From: Veillonella ratti
GTDB taxonomy: Bacteria; Bacillota; Negativicutes; Veillonellales; Veillonellaceae
Direction of reading: 5' to 3'
Length of the DNA: 64,000 nt
Assembly: GCF_003992115.1 (NCBI RefSeq)
Contig: NZ_RQUX01000001.1
Span: 144,610-208,609, forward strand
In this document: positions 18,805 through 27,649 of the stretch, in pieces
Layout of the letters: each line of letters begins with the position of its first letter
Position numbering within the stretch: the stretch's first letter is position 1
The notes under the pieces: model-generated
The model's input: the letters and a program-made list of their open reading frames with translations, nothing else
Databases searched by the model: none
What the model was told of the DNA's origin: nothing
Translations under genes and position numbers: made by a program

Positions 18805-19899
18805 ATGAGTTCAAGTTTTGGTAAAAATCTTACTATTTCCGTATTCGGGGCCTCCCACGGCAAGGCTATCGGCGCCGTAGTCGACGGTCTGCCATGCGGT
18901 GTAACCGTCGATGAAGCGGCCTTGGCCCGCTTTATGAAACGCCGTGCCCCGGGGCAAAGTTTAATTACCACCCAACGTAAAGAAGCGGATCATCCCGTAT
19001 TTCTAAGCGGCCTCGTAGACGGCCAACTCAGTGGTTCACCACTTGCCTTTTATATCGAAAACACGAATCAGCATTCTAAAGACTATAATAATTTACGTGA
19101 TATACCGCGCCCATCCCATGCTGACTATACGGCGCGTATGCGTTATGGTGAAAAAGTAGACATGCGCGGTGGCGGTCATTTCTCGGGGCGCCTCACGGCC
19201 CCACTCTGTTGTGCCGGTGGCATTGCCTTACAAATTCTAAAACAAAAAGGCATTGAACTCGGTGCCCATTTAAAACAGATTGGCTCGGTACAAGATACCA
19301 CTATGAGCTTCACCGAACCGGATATGGCGGCACTTCAAAAAGTAAGCCACGAAACCGTAGCCATGGTATCCGCTCAGGCACGCCTTAAAGCAATTACCTA
19401 TATTGATGAATTACGCCAAGAGGGTGATTCTACGGGCGGCATTATAGAGCTGTTTGCTACGGGGCTGCCGGCGGGCCTTGGGAATCCGAATTTTGACGGC
19501 ATTGAAAATCGTCTTAGCCGTGCCCTTTTTGGTATTCCCGGCGTTAAAGGCGTTGCTTTCGGCAGCGGTTTTGACGGTTGCCTCGACCGCGGTTCCAATC
19601 AGAACGATCCGTTCCGTTTAGAAAACGGCAAAGTTCGCACCTTAAACAATAATAGCGGCGGCATCCAAGGCGGTATTACCAACGGCATGCCACTCGTCCT
19701 CAAAGTGGGCATGAAGCCGACTGCCTCTATTGCCAAAGTACAGCCAAGCTTCAGTTATGAAGCAGCTGCCAATACGGATTTACAGATTAAAGGTCGTCAT
19801 GATCCTTGCATCGCCGTTCGTGCCGTGCCGGTTGTTGAAGCTGTCACCGCCTTAGTCCTATTAGATTTTCTCTTAGATAACACTATTGAACTTGATTAA
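18805..19899 (+). CDS. aroC: Chorismate synthase
   Basis: 364 residues. FGASHGKAIGAVVDGLP near the N-terminus, RRAPGQS, RGGGHFSGRLTAP and a C-terminal GRHDPCIAVRAVPVVEA are the FMN- and substrate-binding signatures. It converts EPSP to chorismate with reduced FMN. ATG follows CAGGAGACA. It lies 34 bases after aroA in the same operon; the gene order is not the pathway order, but the operon covers every step to chorismate. Confidence 0.96.
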   Translation: MSSSFGKNLTISVFGASHGKAIGAVVDGLPCGVTVDEAALARFMKRRAPGQSLITTQRKEADHPVFLSGLVDGQLSGSPLAFYIENTNQHSKDYNNLRDIPRPSHADYTARMRYGEKVDMRGGGHFSGRLTAPLCCAGGIALQILKQKGIELGAHLKQIGSVQDTTMSFTEPDMAALQKVSHETVAMVSAQARLKAITYIDELRQEGDSTGGIIELFATGLPAGLGNPNFDGIENRLSRALFGIPGVKGVAFGSGFDGCLDRGSNQNDPFRLENGKVRTLNNNSGGIQGGITNGMPLVLKVGMKPTASIAKVQPSFSYEAAANTDLQIKGRHDPCIAVRAVPVVEAVTALVLLDFLLDNTIELD

Positions 19900-20008
19900 T
19901 AATGGTCTAAAATTTAATTAAGGGTAAACTAATATTTTCCTAATTTGCGACTACCTATTATAGTCGGTACCGAAATACACATTTCCAGTGAACGGAAAGG
20001 ATATTATT

Positions 20009-21268
20009 ATGAATCATACTTCTACGCTGACCCCTTTTGGCCTCTTGGGCAAAACCTTGGGACACAGCTATTCGCCACAAATTCATAAGGCTCTCGGCAA
20101 TCCCGACTATGTGCTGTACGAACGAGCTCCTCAAGAATTAACCGAGTTCTTAGGTCAATCCGAACTGAAGGGCCTAAACGTTACCATTCCGTATAAAAAA
20201 GATGTCATGAGTGCCTGTCACACTTTATCTGACGCGGCCAAACATATCGGGGCCGTCAACACCATGGTACGCCAAGCCGACAATACATGGTATGGTCACA
20301 ATACGGACTACGATGGTTTCATCTACATGTTGGAACGAGCCGGCATCCACATCAAAAATCAAAAAGTTGTCGTTTTAGGTGATGGTGCGACAGCCCATAC
20401 GATTCATGTGGCCCTAACCGATTTGGGAGCCAAAGAGATTAGCCATCTTTCCCGTAAAACAGCACCTTTTTATAGTGACGCCAAAAGCTATGGGGCCGAT
20501 GCCGATGTACTCATCAATGCCACGCCGGTCGGTACTTTTCCGAATTGCCCGGATAGCTTAATTTCATTGGATGATTTTCCTAAACTCAAAGGCGTAGCCG
20601 ATGTGATTTATAACCCTTATCGCACGGCTCTTCTTATAGAAGCGGAGAAACACGGCATTCCTTATACCGATGGTCTCCCCATGCTCGTAGGGCAGGCGGT
20701 AGCGGCGGCTAAGCTATTTATGCAAAAAGAGTTTCCACCGGAAGCAACGGAAACTATCATTCGTCAAATGCGTCATGCCCAGGAAAATATTATTCTCATC
20801 GGCATGCCCGGTGTAGGCAAAACAACTATCGCCACCGCTCTCGCGGAACGCTTACAGCGACCGCTCATCGACTGTGATGATGTATTTGAAGAACGGTACT
20901 GTCATCCCGGCGAATATATTAAAACCTATGGGGAAGCCCAATTTCGTGAAAAAGAAACGGCCCTCCTCACCGAACTTTGCAAAACCACCGGAGCCATTAT
21001 TGCCACCGGCGGCGGCGTTGTAACTCAACCGGTTAATTATCCTATTTTGCGCCAAAACGGTCGTATCTATTGGCTTCGCCGTCCCCTTGAGAAATTAGCC
21101 GTTGACAGTCGTCCGCTTTCACAGGGGGGACTGGAGCGCTTAGAATCTTTATATACTGTAAGAGAACCACTGTACGAAGCCTTTTCACAATGTAGTTTGG
21201 ACATAAGCGATCCGGATACCGGCGCTGCTCAGATTGAGGAGGAATATCATGCACATTTTAATTCTTAA
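20009..21268 (+). CDS. aroE-aroK: Shikimate dehydrogenase-shikimate kinase fusion
   Basis: 419 residues in two parts. Residues 1-255 are AroE: GHSYSPQIHKAL, NVTIPYKK (catalytic Lys), NTDYDGF (catalytic Asp) and a Rossmann loop LGDGATAH that departs from the usual GxGG. Residues ~258-419 are AroK: Walker A GMPGVGKTT, DCDDVFEE, FREKE and ATGGGVV. The fusion joins the two steps dehydroshikimate to shikimate to shikimate 3-phosphate. The start at 20009 is favoured by GAAAGGA; a GTG at 19988 is in frame. No internal stop or restart suggests a frameshift artefact. Confidence 0.92.
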   Translation: MNHTSTLTPFGLLGKTLGHSYSPQIHKALGNPDYVLYERAPQELTEFLGQSELKGLNVTIPYKKDVMSACHTLSDAAKHIGAVNTMVRQADNTWYGHNTDYDGFIYMLERAGIHIKNQKVVVLGDGATAHTIHVALTDLGAKEISHLSRKTAPFYSDAKSYGADADVLINATPVGTFPNCPDSLISLDDFPKLKGVADVIYNPYRTALLIEAEKHGIPYTDGLPMLVGQAVAAAKLFMQKEFPPEATETIIRQMRHAQENIILIGMPGVGKTTIATALAERLQRPLIDCDDVFEERYCHPGEYIKTYGEAQFREKETALLTELCKTTGAIIATGGGVVTQPVNYPILRQNGRIYWLRRPLEKLAVDSRPLSQGGLERLESLYTVREPLYEAFSQCSLDISDPDTGAAQIEEEYHAHFNS

Positions 21269-21689
21269 CGGCCCCAATATTAATCTGTTAGGTTTAAGAG
21301 AGCCGGATATTTACGGTTCTGAAACGTATGAACAGCTCGTTCAAATGATCCGCCAACATGCGCATGATCGTCATATCGCGGTTAGTTTTTATCAGAGTAA
21401 TCACGAAGGCAGCTTGGTAGACCGAATTCAGGCGGCCCATAATGACGCCGAAGCCATCATTATCAATCCGGCCGCTTATACGCATACATCAATAGCTATT
21501 CTTGACGCCTTAAAAGCGATTGGCCTCCCTACGGTGGAAGTGCACATCTCCAATCCTGATGAACGAGAAAGCTTCCGTCATTTCTCCTATGTAAGCGAAT
21601 ATGCTGAAAAAACCATCAAAGGCCATGGTCTTAAAGGCTATATCGAAGCCATGGATTATCTTATTGATACGTATGGCGATAAAGAATAA
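21249..21689 (+). CDS. aroQ: 3-dehydroquinate dehydratase, type II
   Basis: 146 residues, normal for the type II dodecameric enzyme. GPNINLLGLREPDIYG contains the catalytic Tyr, YQSNHEG and NPAAYTHTSIAILDAL the active-site Asn and His, and VEVHISN follows. It dehydrates dehydroquinate to dehydroshikimate. The ATG at 21249 has AGGAGG nine bases upstream, located in the end of aroEK, so the genes overlap by 20 bases and are probably coupled. Last gene of the operon. Confidence 0.96.
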   Translation: MHILILNGPNINLLGLREPDIYGSETYEQLVQMIRQHAHDRHIAVSFYQSNHEGSLVDRIQAAHNDAEAIIINPAAYTHTSIAILDALKAIGLPTVEVHISNPDERESFRHFSYVSEYAEKTIKGHGLKGYIEAMDYLIDTYGDKE

Positions 21690-21730
21690 GACACCTTTTA
21701 CGGCCTGATAAAAATTCAATAATTACAAAA

Positions 21731-21776
21731 AAGAGGTTTGAAGATGAGCCATGGTGCTCAACTTCAAACCTCTTTT
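21731..21776 (+). terminator. Terminator of the aro operon
   Basis: AAGAGGTTTGAAG (21731-21743) pairs with CTTCAAACCTCTT (21762-21774), followed by a T run. Confidence 0.85.
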
Positions 21777-22081
21777 CCGGTATATAAACTTTTGTGGTAA
21801 GTTTGTTTAGTAAGTTTTAAGTATGATAATTCGTTTAGTACTCGCTTTAGTACTTGTTTCTATAGGATAAGTTGTTAGTGTAAAACTGATTTCTTCTCTT
21901 CTTTGTCAACTCCCCAAACCCAGCCCCCGCTGCAGTTTGGGGAATAATTTCAACCAAATCAAAGCCTGACGATAAAACTGTTTCATTTAAAACGAGATTG
22001 TCACATCCACATATATTTTTACAATAATAATGCCTACGTTATATACGGCCGATATCTGTATATAACGTAAAATATATTGTT
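21777..22081. other. Intergenic stretch between converging aroQ and cysE
   Basis: No ORF is supported. It holds CCCCAAAC/GTTTGGGG arms (about 21912-21940) without a T run, three TTTAGTA motifs near 21805-21860, and a perfect inverted repeat ACGTTATATAC/GTATATAACGT at about 22033-22065, close to the cysE stop. Confidence 0.5.
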
Positions 22082-22717
22082 TTAAATGAACCAAGCCATG
22101 TCGTCGGTCATATTCTTTGGTGTGAAGGCTACTTTATGCCGCGGCATATGTTTACGTGAGTGGCTGTCCACCAAGTGAATCGTCGAACGAATCTTGCGTA
22201 CAACGATGTTTTCAGGTTCCGTTTCATAGATGACCACATTCTCAGGTACATCACGTTTAATAACCAGATTACAGCCTATCCGGCTACCGCTGCCTACCAT
22301 AATGTCGCCCAGTACTTTAGTACCGGCGCCGATAAGCACGTCGTCACCGACCGTTGGATGGCGTTTCACGCGTCTTGAGCTCATGCCGCCCAATGTTACG
22401 CCGTGGAACAAGGTTACATTATCGCCAACAATGGCAGTTTCACCGATTACGACACCCATGCCGTGATCAATGAATAAACCTTTACCGATTTGTGCGCCCG
22501 GATGGATTTCAATCCCCGTCGCATTACGCGAATGCAGTGCCACGCGTCTGGCCAATAATTTGTAACCATGTTTATACAAACGATGGGCAAAGAAATGCCA
22601 GAACAAAGCTGTTATATGCGGATAGGTCCACAATACCATCAATACTGATGTGGCAGCCGGATCTGAATCCATAACGCGCTTAATATTATAGCGAATCGCT
22701 TGCCAAAGTTCTTTCAT
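22082..22717 (-). CDS. cysE: Serine O-acetyltransferase
   Basis: 211 residues, the short form seen in Firmicutes. An N-terminal helical part is followed by a left-handed beta-helix of hexapeptide repeats (IEIHPGAQIGKGLFIDHGMGVVIG, then VTLFHGVTLGG), with the catalytic His in DHG. It acetylates serine with acetyl-CoA for cysteine synthesis. Good GGAGG precedes the ATG. It lies 129 bases after cysK on the same strand and probably shares the Cys T-box leader. The last ~40 residues are Arg/His-rich. Confidence 0.93.
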   Translation of the reverse strand: MKELWQAIRYNIKRVMDSDPAATSVLMVLWTYPHITALFWHFFAHRLYKHGYKLLARRVALHSRNATGIEIHPGAQIGKGLFIDHGMGVVIGETAIVGDNVTLFHGVTLGGMSSRRVKRHPTVGDDVLIGAGTKVLGDIMVGSGSRIGCNLVIKRDVPENVVIYETEPENIVVRKIRSTIHLVDSHSRKHMPRHKVAFTPKNMTDDMAWFI

Positions 22718-22846
22718 ACATCCTCCCGGCCGGTATTCCCCCAGCCCCTAAATATCTATGGCCATATAGCTGGCCGTTCATCTCTCTTCAAGCTAAACCT
22801 AAGTCAACCTATGGTCGTTCCCCCGAACGATTATATCGTCAGATGC

Positions 22847-23776
22847 TTAGGCTTTTACATATTCAACATCATCAAATTCAAGCATGGATAAGTATTTTTC
22901 AACTCCGTCCGGAGCAATAGCTACTACAGGCACGCCAGGGTTTTTAGCGGCTAAGTCTTTAGCTGCTTTAATAGCTGCGCCGGCAGAAATACCGATGCTG
23001 ATACCGCTTTCGCGCATGAAAGTCTGTACTTGAGCGATAGCGTCATCATCAGTTACGGTTACGACTTCATCCATAAGGGATTGGTCGAAGTTTTCAGGAA
23101 TGAAACCGGCACCGATACCTTGGATTTTATGAGCGCCACCTTTGCCTTCGGAAATCATTGGGGAACCTGCCGGTTCAACCGCAACAGCTTTCACATTAGC
23201 ATTGTGTTCTTTCAATTTACGAGCCACACCGGTGAAAGTACCGCCTGTACCTACGCCGGCAACGACGATGCCCACATTAGGAACTTGTTCAATAATTTCA
23301 GTAGCTGTTGTTTCGTAGTGAATGCCAGGGTTAGCAGGGTTTACGAACTGTCCCAAAGTTACAGCACTTGGGTTAGCATCAAGAATTTCCTGAGCTTTGG
23401 CCAAAGCACCTTTCATACCGGTTGCTTTTGGAGTCAAAATCAACTGAGCACCATAAGCTTTTACCAATTCACGACGTTCTTTACTCATGCTTTCAGGCAT
23501 CAAGATTACAACTTTAATACCTAAAACAGCACCGAGCATAGCAAGGGCGATACCGGTATTACCGGACGTTGCTTCTACCAAGATAGTGTCAGGTTTAATT
23601 AAACCTTTCTGCTGAGCGTCGCGCAACATACCATAAACAGCACGATCTTTAACACTGCCGCCGGCATTGTATTTTTCCAATTTAACAAAAACGTTAGAAT
23701 CTCCAATTTGATATACAGGCGTGTTACCAATCAATTTTAATGTATCATTTACTGGTTTCATACTCATAATATTCAT
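22847..23776 (-). CDS. cysK: Cysteine synthase (O-acetylserine sulfhydrylase)
   Basis: 309 residues, PLP fold type II. GGSVKDRA carries the PLP lysine (Lys43), EATSGNTGIALA binds the substrate carboxylate and GVGTGGTFTG the phosphate. It makes cysteine from O-acetylserine and sulfide, directly following CysE in the pathway. The start is uncertain: ATGs at codons 1, 4 and 6 are all near AAAGGA. The gene is led by a T-box whose specifier reads TGC (Cys), so expression should rise when charged tRNA-Cys falls. Confidence 0.95.
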   Translation of the reverse strand: MNIMSMKPVNDTLKLIGNTPVYQIGDSNVFVKLEKYNAGGSVKDRAVYGMLRDAQQKGLIKPDTILVEATSGNTGIALAMLGAVLGIKVVILMPESMSKERRELVKAYGAQLILTPKATGMKGALAKAQEILDANPSAVTLGQFVNPANPGIHYETTATEIIEQVPNVGIVVAGVGTGGTFTGVARKLKEHNANVKAVAVEPAGSPMISEGKGGAHKIQGIGAGFIPENFDQSLMDEVVTVTDDDAIAQVQTFMRESGISIGISAGAAIKAAKDLAAKNPGVPVVAIAPDGVEKYLSMLEFDDVEYVKA

Positions 23777-23809
23777 CGTTCCTTTCTCATAGAGTCTCTC
23801 AGCTCTAAT

Positions 23810-24139
23810 AAAAAAAGCCCTTGGTCACATTTGTGACCAAGGGCGATATATCGCGGTTCCACCTTGTTTCATTTGACTGTGCGCACAATCAAACCTTTGC
23901 TGTACTGTTAAACACATATTCTCCGGAGCATTTCACTCCTATCTGTTTAACTCTATACAGATTCGCTATAACGGGCGACCCCCGAATAAGACTCCCCTAT
24001 ATGGCTATAGCTTTGCCTTAATAACTCCGAGATGCACTTCCATACACTTCATAAGACCCGCTCTCACCGTCCGGGCTCGCTGCACATACAATAGTATATG
24101 TACTTTTCTCTTCCTCGTCCTGATTTCTATTCAAATCAT
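23810..24139 (-). promoter_or_regulatory. T-box leader with Cys (TGC) specifier upstream of cysK
   Basis: The conserved antiterminator sequence GGTGGAACCGCG lies on the minus strand at 23852-23864, followed by a terminator with perfect 12-base arms GCCCTTGGTCAC/GTGACCAAGGGC and a T6 run at 23810-23815. Upstream, the stem I hairpin contains GGTGAGAGC (24060-24068) and the specifier loop reads GTGCATC near 24030, with TGC as the codon followed by A. Binding of uncharged tRNA-Cys would block termination. Confidence 0.9.
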
Positions 24140-24145
24140 AAACCT

Positions 24146-24174
24146 ACTATAACACTATGAATTAATACTGTCAA
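24146..24174 (-). promoter_or_regulatory. Promoter of the cysK T-box leader
   Basis: TTGACA (24169-24174), 17 bases, TATAGT (24146-24151) on the minus strand; near-consensus sigma-70 type. Confidence 0.8.
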
Positions 24175-24398
24175 CAGCGAAATTAAACTTTTTGATTTTC
24201 ATCAATTTATTATTGACGAATCTTTGACTCTCTGTTGCATGTACTTTATTTTACTACAACTGTACATTTTTTGCCAGTCCTATTGTATTTTATTATTCAT
24301 TTTACGTTTATTTCCAACGATTTTATCGAGCTTTTTTCAATTTTTGCAATAATTATCAATGCATTACCAAAATAAGCCGCAATGAAAAAACAGTCAAA

Positions 24399-24708
24399 GA
24401 AAAAACAGTCTATTTTCATAGACTGCTTTCTGTTATACATATATAAATTTTTGCTCGGTATAACCTAATCTAATGGGTATCCGCGTCCCTAATCGTAATC
24501 CCGATAAGACACGAGGCCTGCAATTACCGGTCATAGACTTAGCTACTGTCCATCACTCTTCACAGGTCTCAGTCTTACCTGTACTGTCATCTATGCAGTA
24601 TATTCGAATCTATACTGTCTGTCCAACTCCTCGAAATAACCTATACCTTCAATCTATCCCTGCCGGTTCGACAGAAAGCTGACAGCCTTGAATACTAGGT
24701 ATATTATA
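24399..24708 (-). ncRNA. Candidate structured RNA, about 300 nt, family not recognised
   Basis: The minus strand has an extended -10 (TGTTATAAT, 24703-24708) and, 300 bases on, a perfect terminator CAGTCTAT/ATAGACTG with a T7 run (24399-24425). The transcript start (about 24696) and end close on each other: GCTTTCTGT (24671-24679) pairs perfectly with ACAGAAAGC (24425-24433). Inside are CAGTATA/TATACTG and ACAGGT/ACCTGT hairpins. No ORF is convincing. Hallmarks of tmRNA, RNase P RNA and SRP RNA were looked for and not found. Confidence 0.6.
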
Positions 24709-24837
24709 ACAAACCTTTTGAATATAAGGAATATTTAAAATGAATTTTCGACATAAATATCCGTATCGATTATGCATAATTATCGTCAAAAAAACCTGCT
24801 ATATAACTTAAAGTCATTTTCTAATTGACTTTAATGT

Positions 24838-24876
24838 AAAAAAATACCTTCCCGCTGTGCTTGCAGGAAGGTATTT
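24838..24876 (-). terminator. Terminator downstream of the low-complexity secreted protein gene
   Basis: AAATACCTTCC (24842-24852) pairs with GGAAGGTATTT (24866-24876); a T7 run follows on the minus strand. Confidence 0.75.
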
Positions 24877-24915
24877 GCATATGACTATATGCCGGTAAAA
24901 TTGAGTATTTATTTT

Positions 24916-25016
24916 ACTGTGTTAAGTGTGTGTTTAATGTGTGTGTTTTGTGTGTTGTGTTGTTTTGTGTTGTTTTGTATTGTGTGTGTTTAAGTGTTGT
25001 GTTTGTGTTTAGGTAT
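24916..25016. repeat. TG-rich low-complexity tract
   Basis: About 100 bases composed almost only of T and G in TGTGT/TGTTTTG patterns. On the minus strand it is the A/C-rich 3' untranslated part of the secreted-protein gene at 25070, before its terminator. Such tracts are prone to length change. Confidence 0.8.
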
Positions 25017-25069
25017 TTATGGAGTATTACCTATTAATGAGGGAGTTGGTTCTTCAGGGAAAACCGTGC

Positions 25070-25534
25070 TTATGCGTTAAGAAGTACCCCGATTTTAACA
25101 GCTGTACCGGAATTTTGAGGAGCCGGTTTCTTATCATCTTTAGGTGGCAACGTTTTTTTATCTTCCGGTTTTACCGGTGGTTTTTCAGCGCCCGGTTTGC
25201 GATTATTGTAGTCGTTAGCCAAAGCTACTCTGCGTTTTTCCTTGGTTTCCGGTGTTACTTTACTTGATGGTTTGTCTTTTTTAACAGTTTCCTTTTCAGG
25301 AACTTTAGGGGCTACCTGAGGATTCTGCTGATTCTGATCGTTTTTATCGTTTTTGTTAAGCTGTTTGTTGTCTTTATTAGGCTGATTTTGTTTGTTCTGA
25401 TCATCCTGCTGCCATACAGCCGGTTTATTGTTGTTAATGTCTTGTAAGCTCTGAGCACTTACCAAAGCGCCGAAAGAGTTAGCCCAAAGAGTAACCGCCG
25501 CGACAGGTACCATTAATACATATTTGCGTTTCAT
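25070..25534 (-). CDS. Secreted low-complexity (Lys/Gln/Asn/Pro-rich) protein
   Basis: 154 residues from the ATG at 25534 (AGGAGG upstream). MKRK plus a hydrophobic stretch (YVLMVPVAAVTLWANSFGAL) ending VSAQS is a signal peptide with cleavage near residue 27. The mature part is disordered: repeated DQNKQNQPNKDNKQLNKND-like segments, then Lys/Pro-rich PPVKPEDKKTLPPKDDKK. No anchor or enzyme motif is present. It could be an envelope spacer or cell-surface protein; function unknown. Confidence 0.7.
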   Translation of the reverse strand: MKRKYVLMVPVAAVTLWANSFGALVSAQSLQDINNNKPAVWQQDDQNKQNQPNKDNKQLNKNDKNDQNQQNPQVAPKVPEKETVKKDKPSSKVTPETKEKRRVALANDYNNRKPGAEKPPVKPEDKKTLPPKDDKKPAPQNSGTAVKIGVLLNA

Positions 25535-25785
25535 AACTATACCTCCTAGTACAAAATTATACAATTTTCTTACTGTCTCATAAATGCTTGTGCATCACTT
25601 GATCAGTTCCATATACAAATCTAATCTGTTAACTAACGTTTAACATATGTACATCTTACCTAGATTTTATGAGGTATATATGAAAATTTCGATGAGCTTT
25701 TTGTGAAGTTTTTCATGATTATTCACTCAATATTCATTTATATTTTTATTCCAAAGGCATATATAATTATTCCTATTTATAAACA

Positions 25786-26007
25786 GAAAAATGCCGTTGC
25801 CCTTAGGGAGGAGGCAACGGCAAGTTGTTCGTACATATTTGTACTCACGATTAGGTATAGGTATTTAGAGGTTTAACAAGTGGACTCACTCGCAATAACT
25901 TCCGGGATAAAGAAGTTAGTTGAGCTGTAGCGCTCGATTCTGAATAATCGTTAACTACTGTTCCCTTGTTATGAGCCTATTATAGCATGTAAATCTAATA
26001 ATTTCAA
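25786..26007 (-). ncRNA. Candidate small structured RNA, about 187 nt, with promoter and terminator
   Basis: Minus-strand promoter TTGAAA (26002-26007), exactly 17 bases, TATAAT (25979-25984) predicts a start near 25972. The transcript ends at a terminator TGCCGTTGCC/GGCAACGGCA (25792-25822) with a T5 run. Near the start AACAAG pairs with CTTGTT near 25880, enclosing hairpins CGATT/AATCG, GAGC/GCTC and AACTTC/GAAGTT. No ORF. Length and rod-like closure resemble 6S RNA, but homology cannot be shown by eye. Confidence 0.6.
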
Positions 26008-26122
26008 TATCTAAAATTTATTTTTTTCGATTTAATTTATTTTTCTCTATATAGTGTCTAAAAAACAGCATAAATACTGGATTCGTGTCTTAACTAATAA
26101 TTTATTTTTATCTGTAAAAGGG

Positions 26123-26716
26123 CTACAAGCCGGCCTTCAATACATCACGAGCCGTTTCATACATGTAATGATACCCCAACTCATTGGGATGCACATCACC
26201 GGCATAAAGAATTTCATCGCGATAATCCGCCTCGGCGATAGTTTTATAGAAGTCTATATACAACAAGCCTTGTTCCTTACAGTAGGCTTTCAAGCGCTCA
26301 TTATAATCAACGAGTACCGCATCATCGCCATCGGGATCACAGTCAATCTGTGGAGCTAAACCAACAACCACATCACAGCCGATTTTTTGAATATGATGAA
26401 TCGAACGCATCATTGAAAAATAGCAATCTTCCGCCGTGCAACCATGTAAAATATCATTAGTCCCACCCATGATAAACACCGCATCATAGGACGAATCATG
26501 AAGAGCGCGCTCCAAATTATTATAAATAGCCTGCAAGGTGGCACCATCAACGCCGGCATTAACCATAGTAATTTTTGCACTTTCATTGGTTGCCGCACTT
26601 TTTTCAAAATGAGCTTTCAATAATTCAACCCAGCCCTTGCCGTAGGGTACATCATAACCACGCGTCAAACTGTCACCGATAAATAACACCTTTTGCCAAC
26701 TCTTTGTCTTTGCCAT
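26123..26716 (-). CDS. SGNH/GDSL-family hydrolase
   Basis: 197 residues. Block I GDSLTRGYD near residue 14 holds the catalytic Ser, block III GGTNDILHG the oxyanion Asn, and DVHPNELGY the Asp-x-x-His pair. The family includes esterases, lipases and carbohydrate deacetylases; the substrate is not predictable here. No signal peptide is present, so it is cytosolic. It starts behind TAGGAGG only 14 bases after queC on the same strand and is probably co-transcribed with it. Confidence 0.88.
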   Translation of the reverse strand: MAKTKSWQKVLFIGDSLTRGYDVPYGKGWVELLKAHFEKSAATNESAKITMVNAGVDGATLQAIYNNLERALHDSSYDAVFIMGGTNDILHGCTAEDCYFSMMRSIHHIQKIGCDVVVGLAPQIDCDPDGDDAVLVDYNERLKAYCKEQGLLYIDFYKTIAEADYRDEILYAGDVHPNELGYHYMYETARDVLKAGL

Positions 26717-26730
26717 GCCCTTACCGCCTC

Positions 26731-27420
26731 CTATTTCATCAATGGATCCGTAGTGCCGTTCAATTCAAAAGCTTTAATGCGATCGATGCAGGTACCGCAA
26801 GTGCCGCAAGGCTTGTCGCCACCTTCATAGCAACTCCAGGTAAGTTCGTACGGCACCTTAAGATCCAGCCCGACCTTAACGAGTTGGGCCTTATTTTTAG
26901 TAGCAAATGGAGCCTCTACTTGGACTTTATCGTAGGTACCTAAGGCAATAGCTTTGGTCATAGCATCGACGAAGGCTTCACTACAATCGGCATAGGCATT
27001 GCCGGCTGCATCATCGGCATGGGCGCCCAAATAAATCTGCACCGTATCGTCAGGGAAAAGGCTCATGCCGAGGCTGGCTACGGCGGATAACATCAAACCG
27101 TTGCGGAAGGGCACATACGTGCTGACCATGCCTTCGCCTTGTTCTTCAATCTGTTCCGCATAACTCTTATGAATAATCTCATCGGTGGAATTTTGCAATA
27201 AGGATGAATTCGAGTATTTTAAAATCTGCGATAAATCCAATTCATAATGCGGTACTTCATAATAGGCCGCAATCTTACGGGCACATTGCAGTTCTTTATC
27301 GTGTTTTTGCCCGTAAAAAATAGATACAGCCGCCACATTTTCCTTGCCAAGGCGATCAATAGCTAAAGCCAAACAGGTGGTGGAGTCTACGCCGCCACTG
27401 GATAATACAATTGCTTTCAT
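26731..27420 (-). CDS. queC: 7-cyano-7-deazaguanine synthase
   Basis: 229 residues. The PP-loop LSSGGVDSTT at residues 7-16 and the zinc site WSCYEGGDKPCGTCGTC near the C-terminus are diagnostic of QueC. It turns 7-carboxy-7-deazaguanine into preQ0 with ATP and ammonia on the way to queuosine in tRNA. None of queD, queE or queF is next to it, so these lie elsewhere or the precursor is salvaged. No preQ1 riboswitch was seen upstream. Confidence 0.94.
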   Translation of the reverse strand: MKAIVLSSGGVDSTTCLALAIDRLGKENVAAVSIFYGQKHDKELQCARKIAAYYEVPHYELDLSQILKYSNSSLLQNSTDEIIHKSYAEQIEEQGEGMVSTYVPFRNGLMLSAVASLGMSLFPDDTVQIYLGAHADDAAGNAYADCSEAFVDAMTKAIALGTYDKVQVEAPFATKNKAQLVKVGLDLKVPYELTWSCYEGGDKPCGTCGTCIDRIKAFELNGTTDPLMK

Positions 27421-27558
27421 AGTGTCTCCTTTGTATTTCTAATATATAAAGCGCAACTAAGGCGCCATAATAACTATATCTGAAGAAATGCAACAGCCTT
27501 AAAACTGTTTTGAACATTTCTCTATATATTATCATATCACAAAGGGGGACGGGATGAG

Positions 27559-27596
27559 AAAAAAGTCCTTGCTCGAACTTCAAGCAAGGACTCATC
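27559..27596 (-). terminator. Terminator of the his operon (after hisC)
   Basis: GTCCTTGC (27565-27572) pairs with GCAAGGAC (27584-27591), with a T6 run on the minus strand. Confidence 0.8.
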
Positions 27597-27649
27597 CTAA
27601 TTTTCATTTCTATAACTGTAATTTTTTTAGCCTTTATTTCTTTTGGCTT

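Noticed and set aside
23810..24139. A SAM riboswitch before cysK
   Set aside because: The GGTGGAACCGCG core and specifier loop show it to be a T-box.
24661..24690. GGTTCGA on the plus strand resembling a tRNA T-arm
   Set aside because: No acceptor stem or anticodon arm can be formed around it; the sequence fits the minus-strand structured RNA.
24399..24708. Assignment of the 300-nt RNA to RNase P, tmRNA or SRP RNA
   Set aside because: The conserved cores (GAAAGTCC-type, tag-peptide and CCA end, GGAAGCAGCC-type) were not found.
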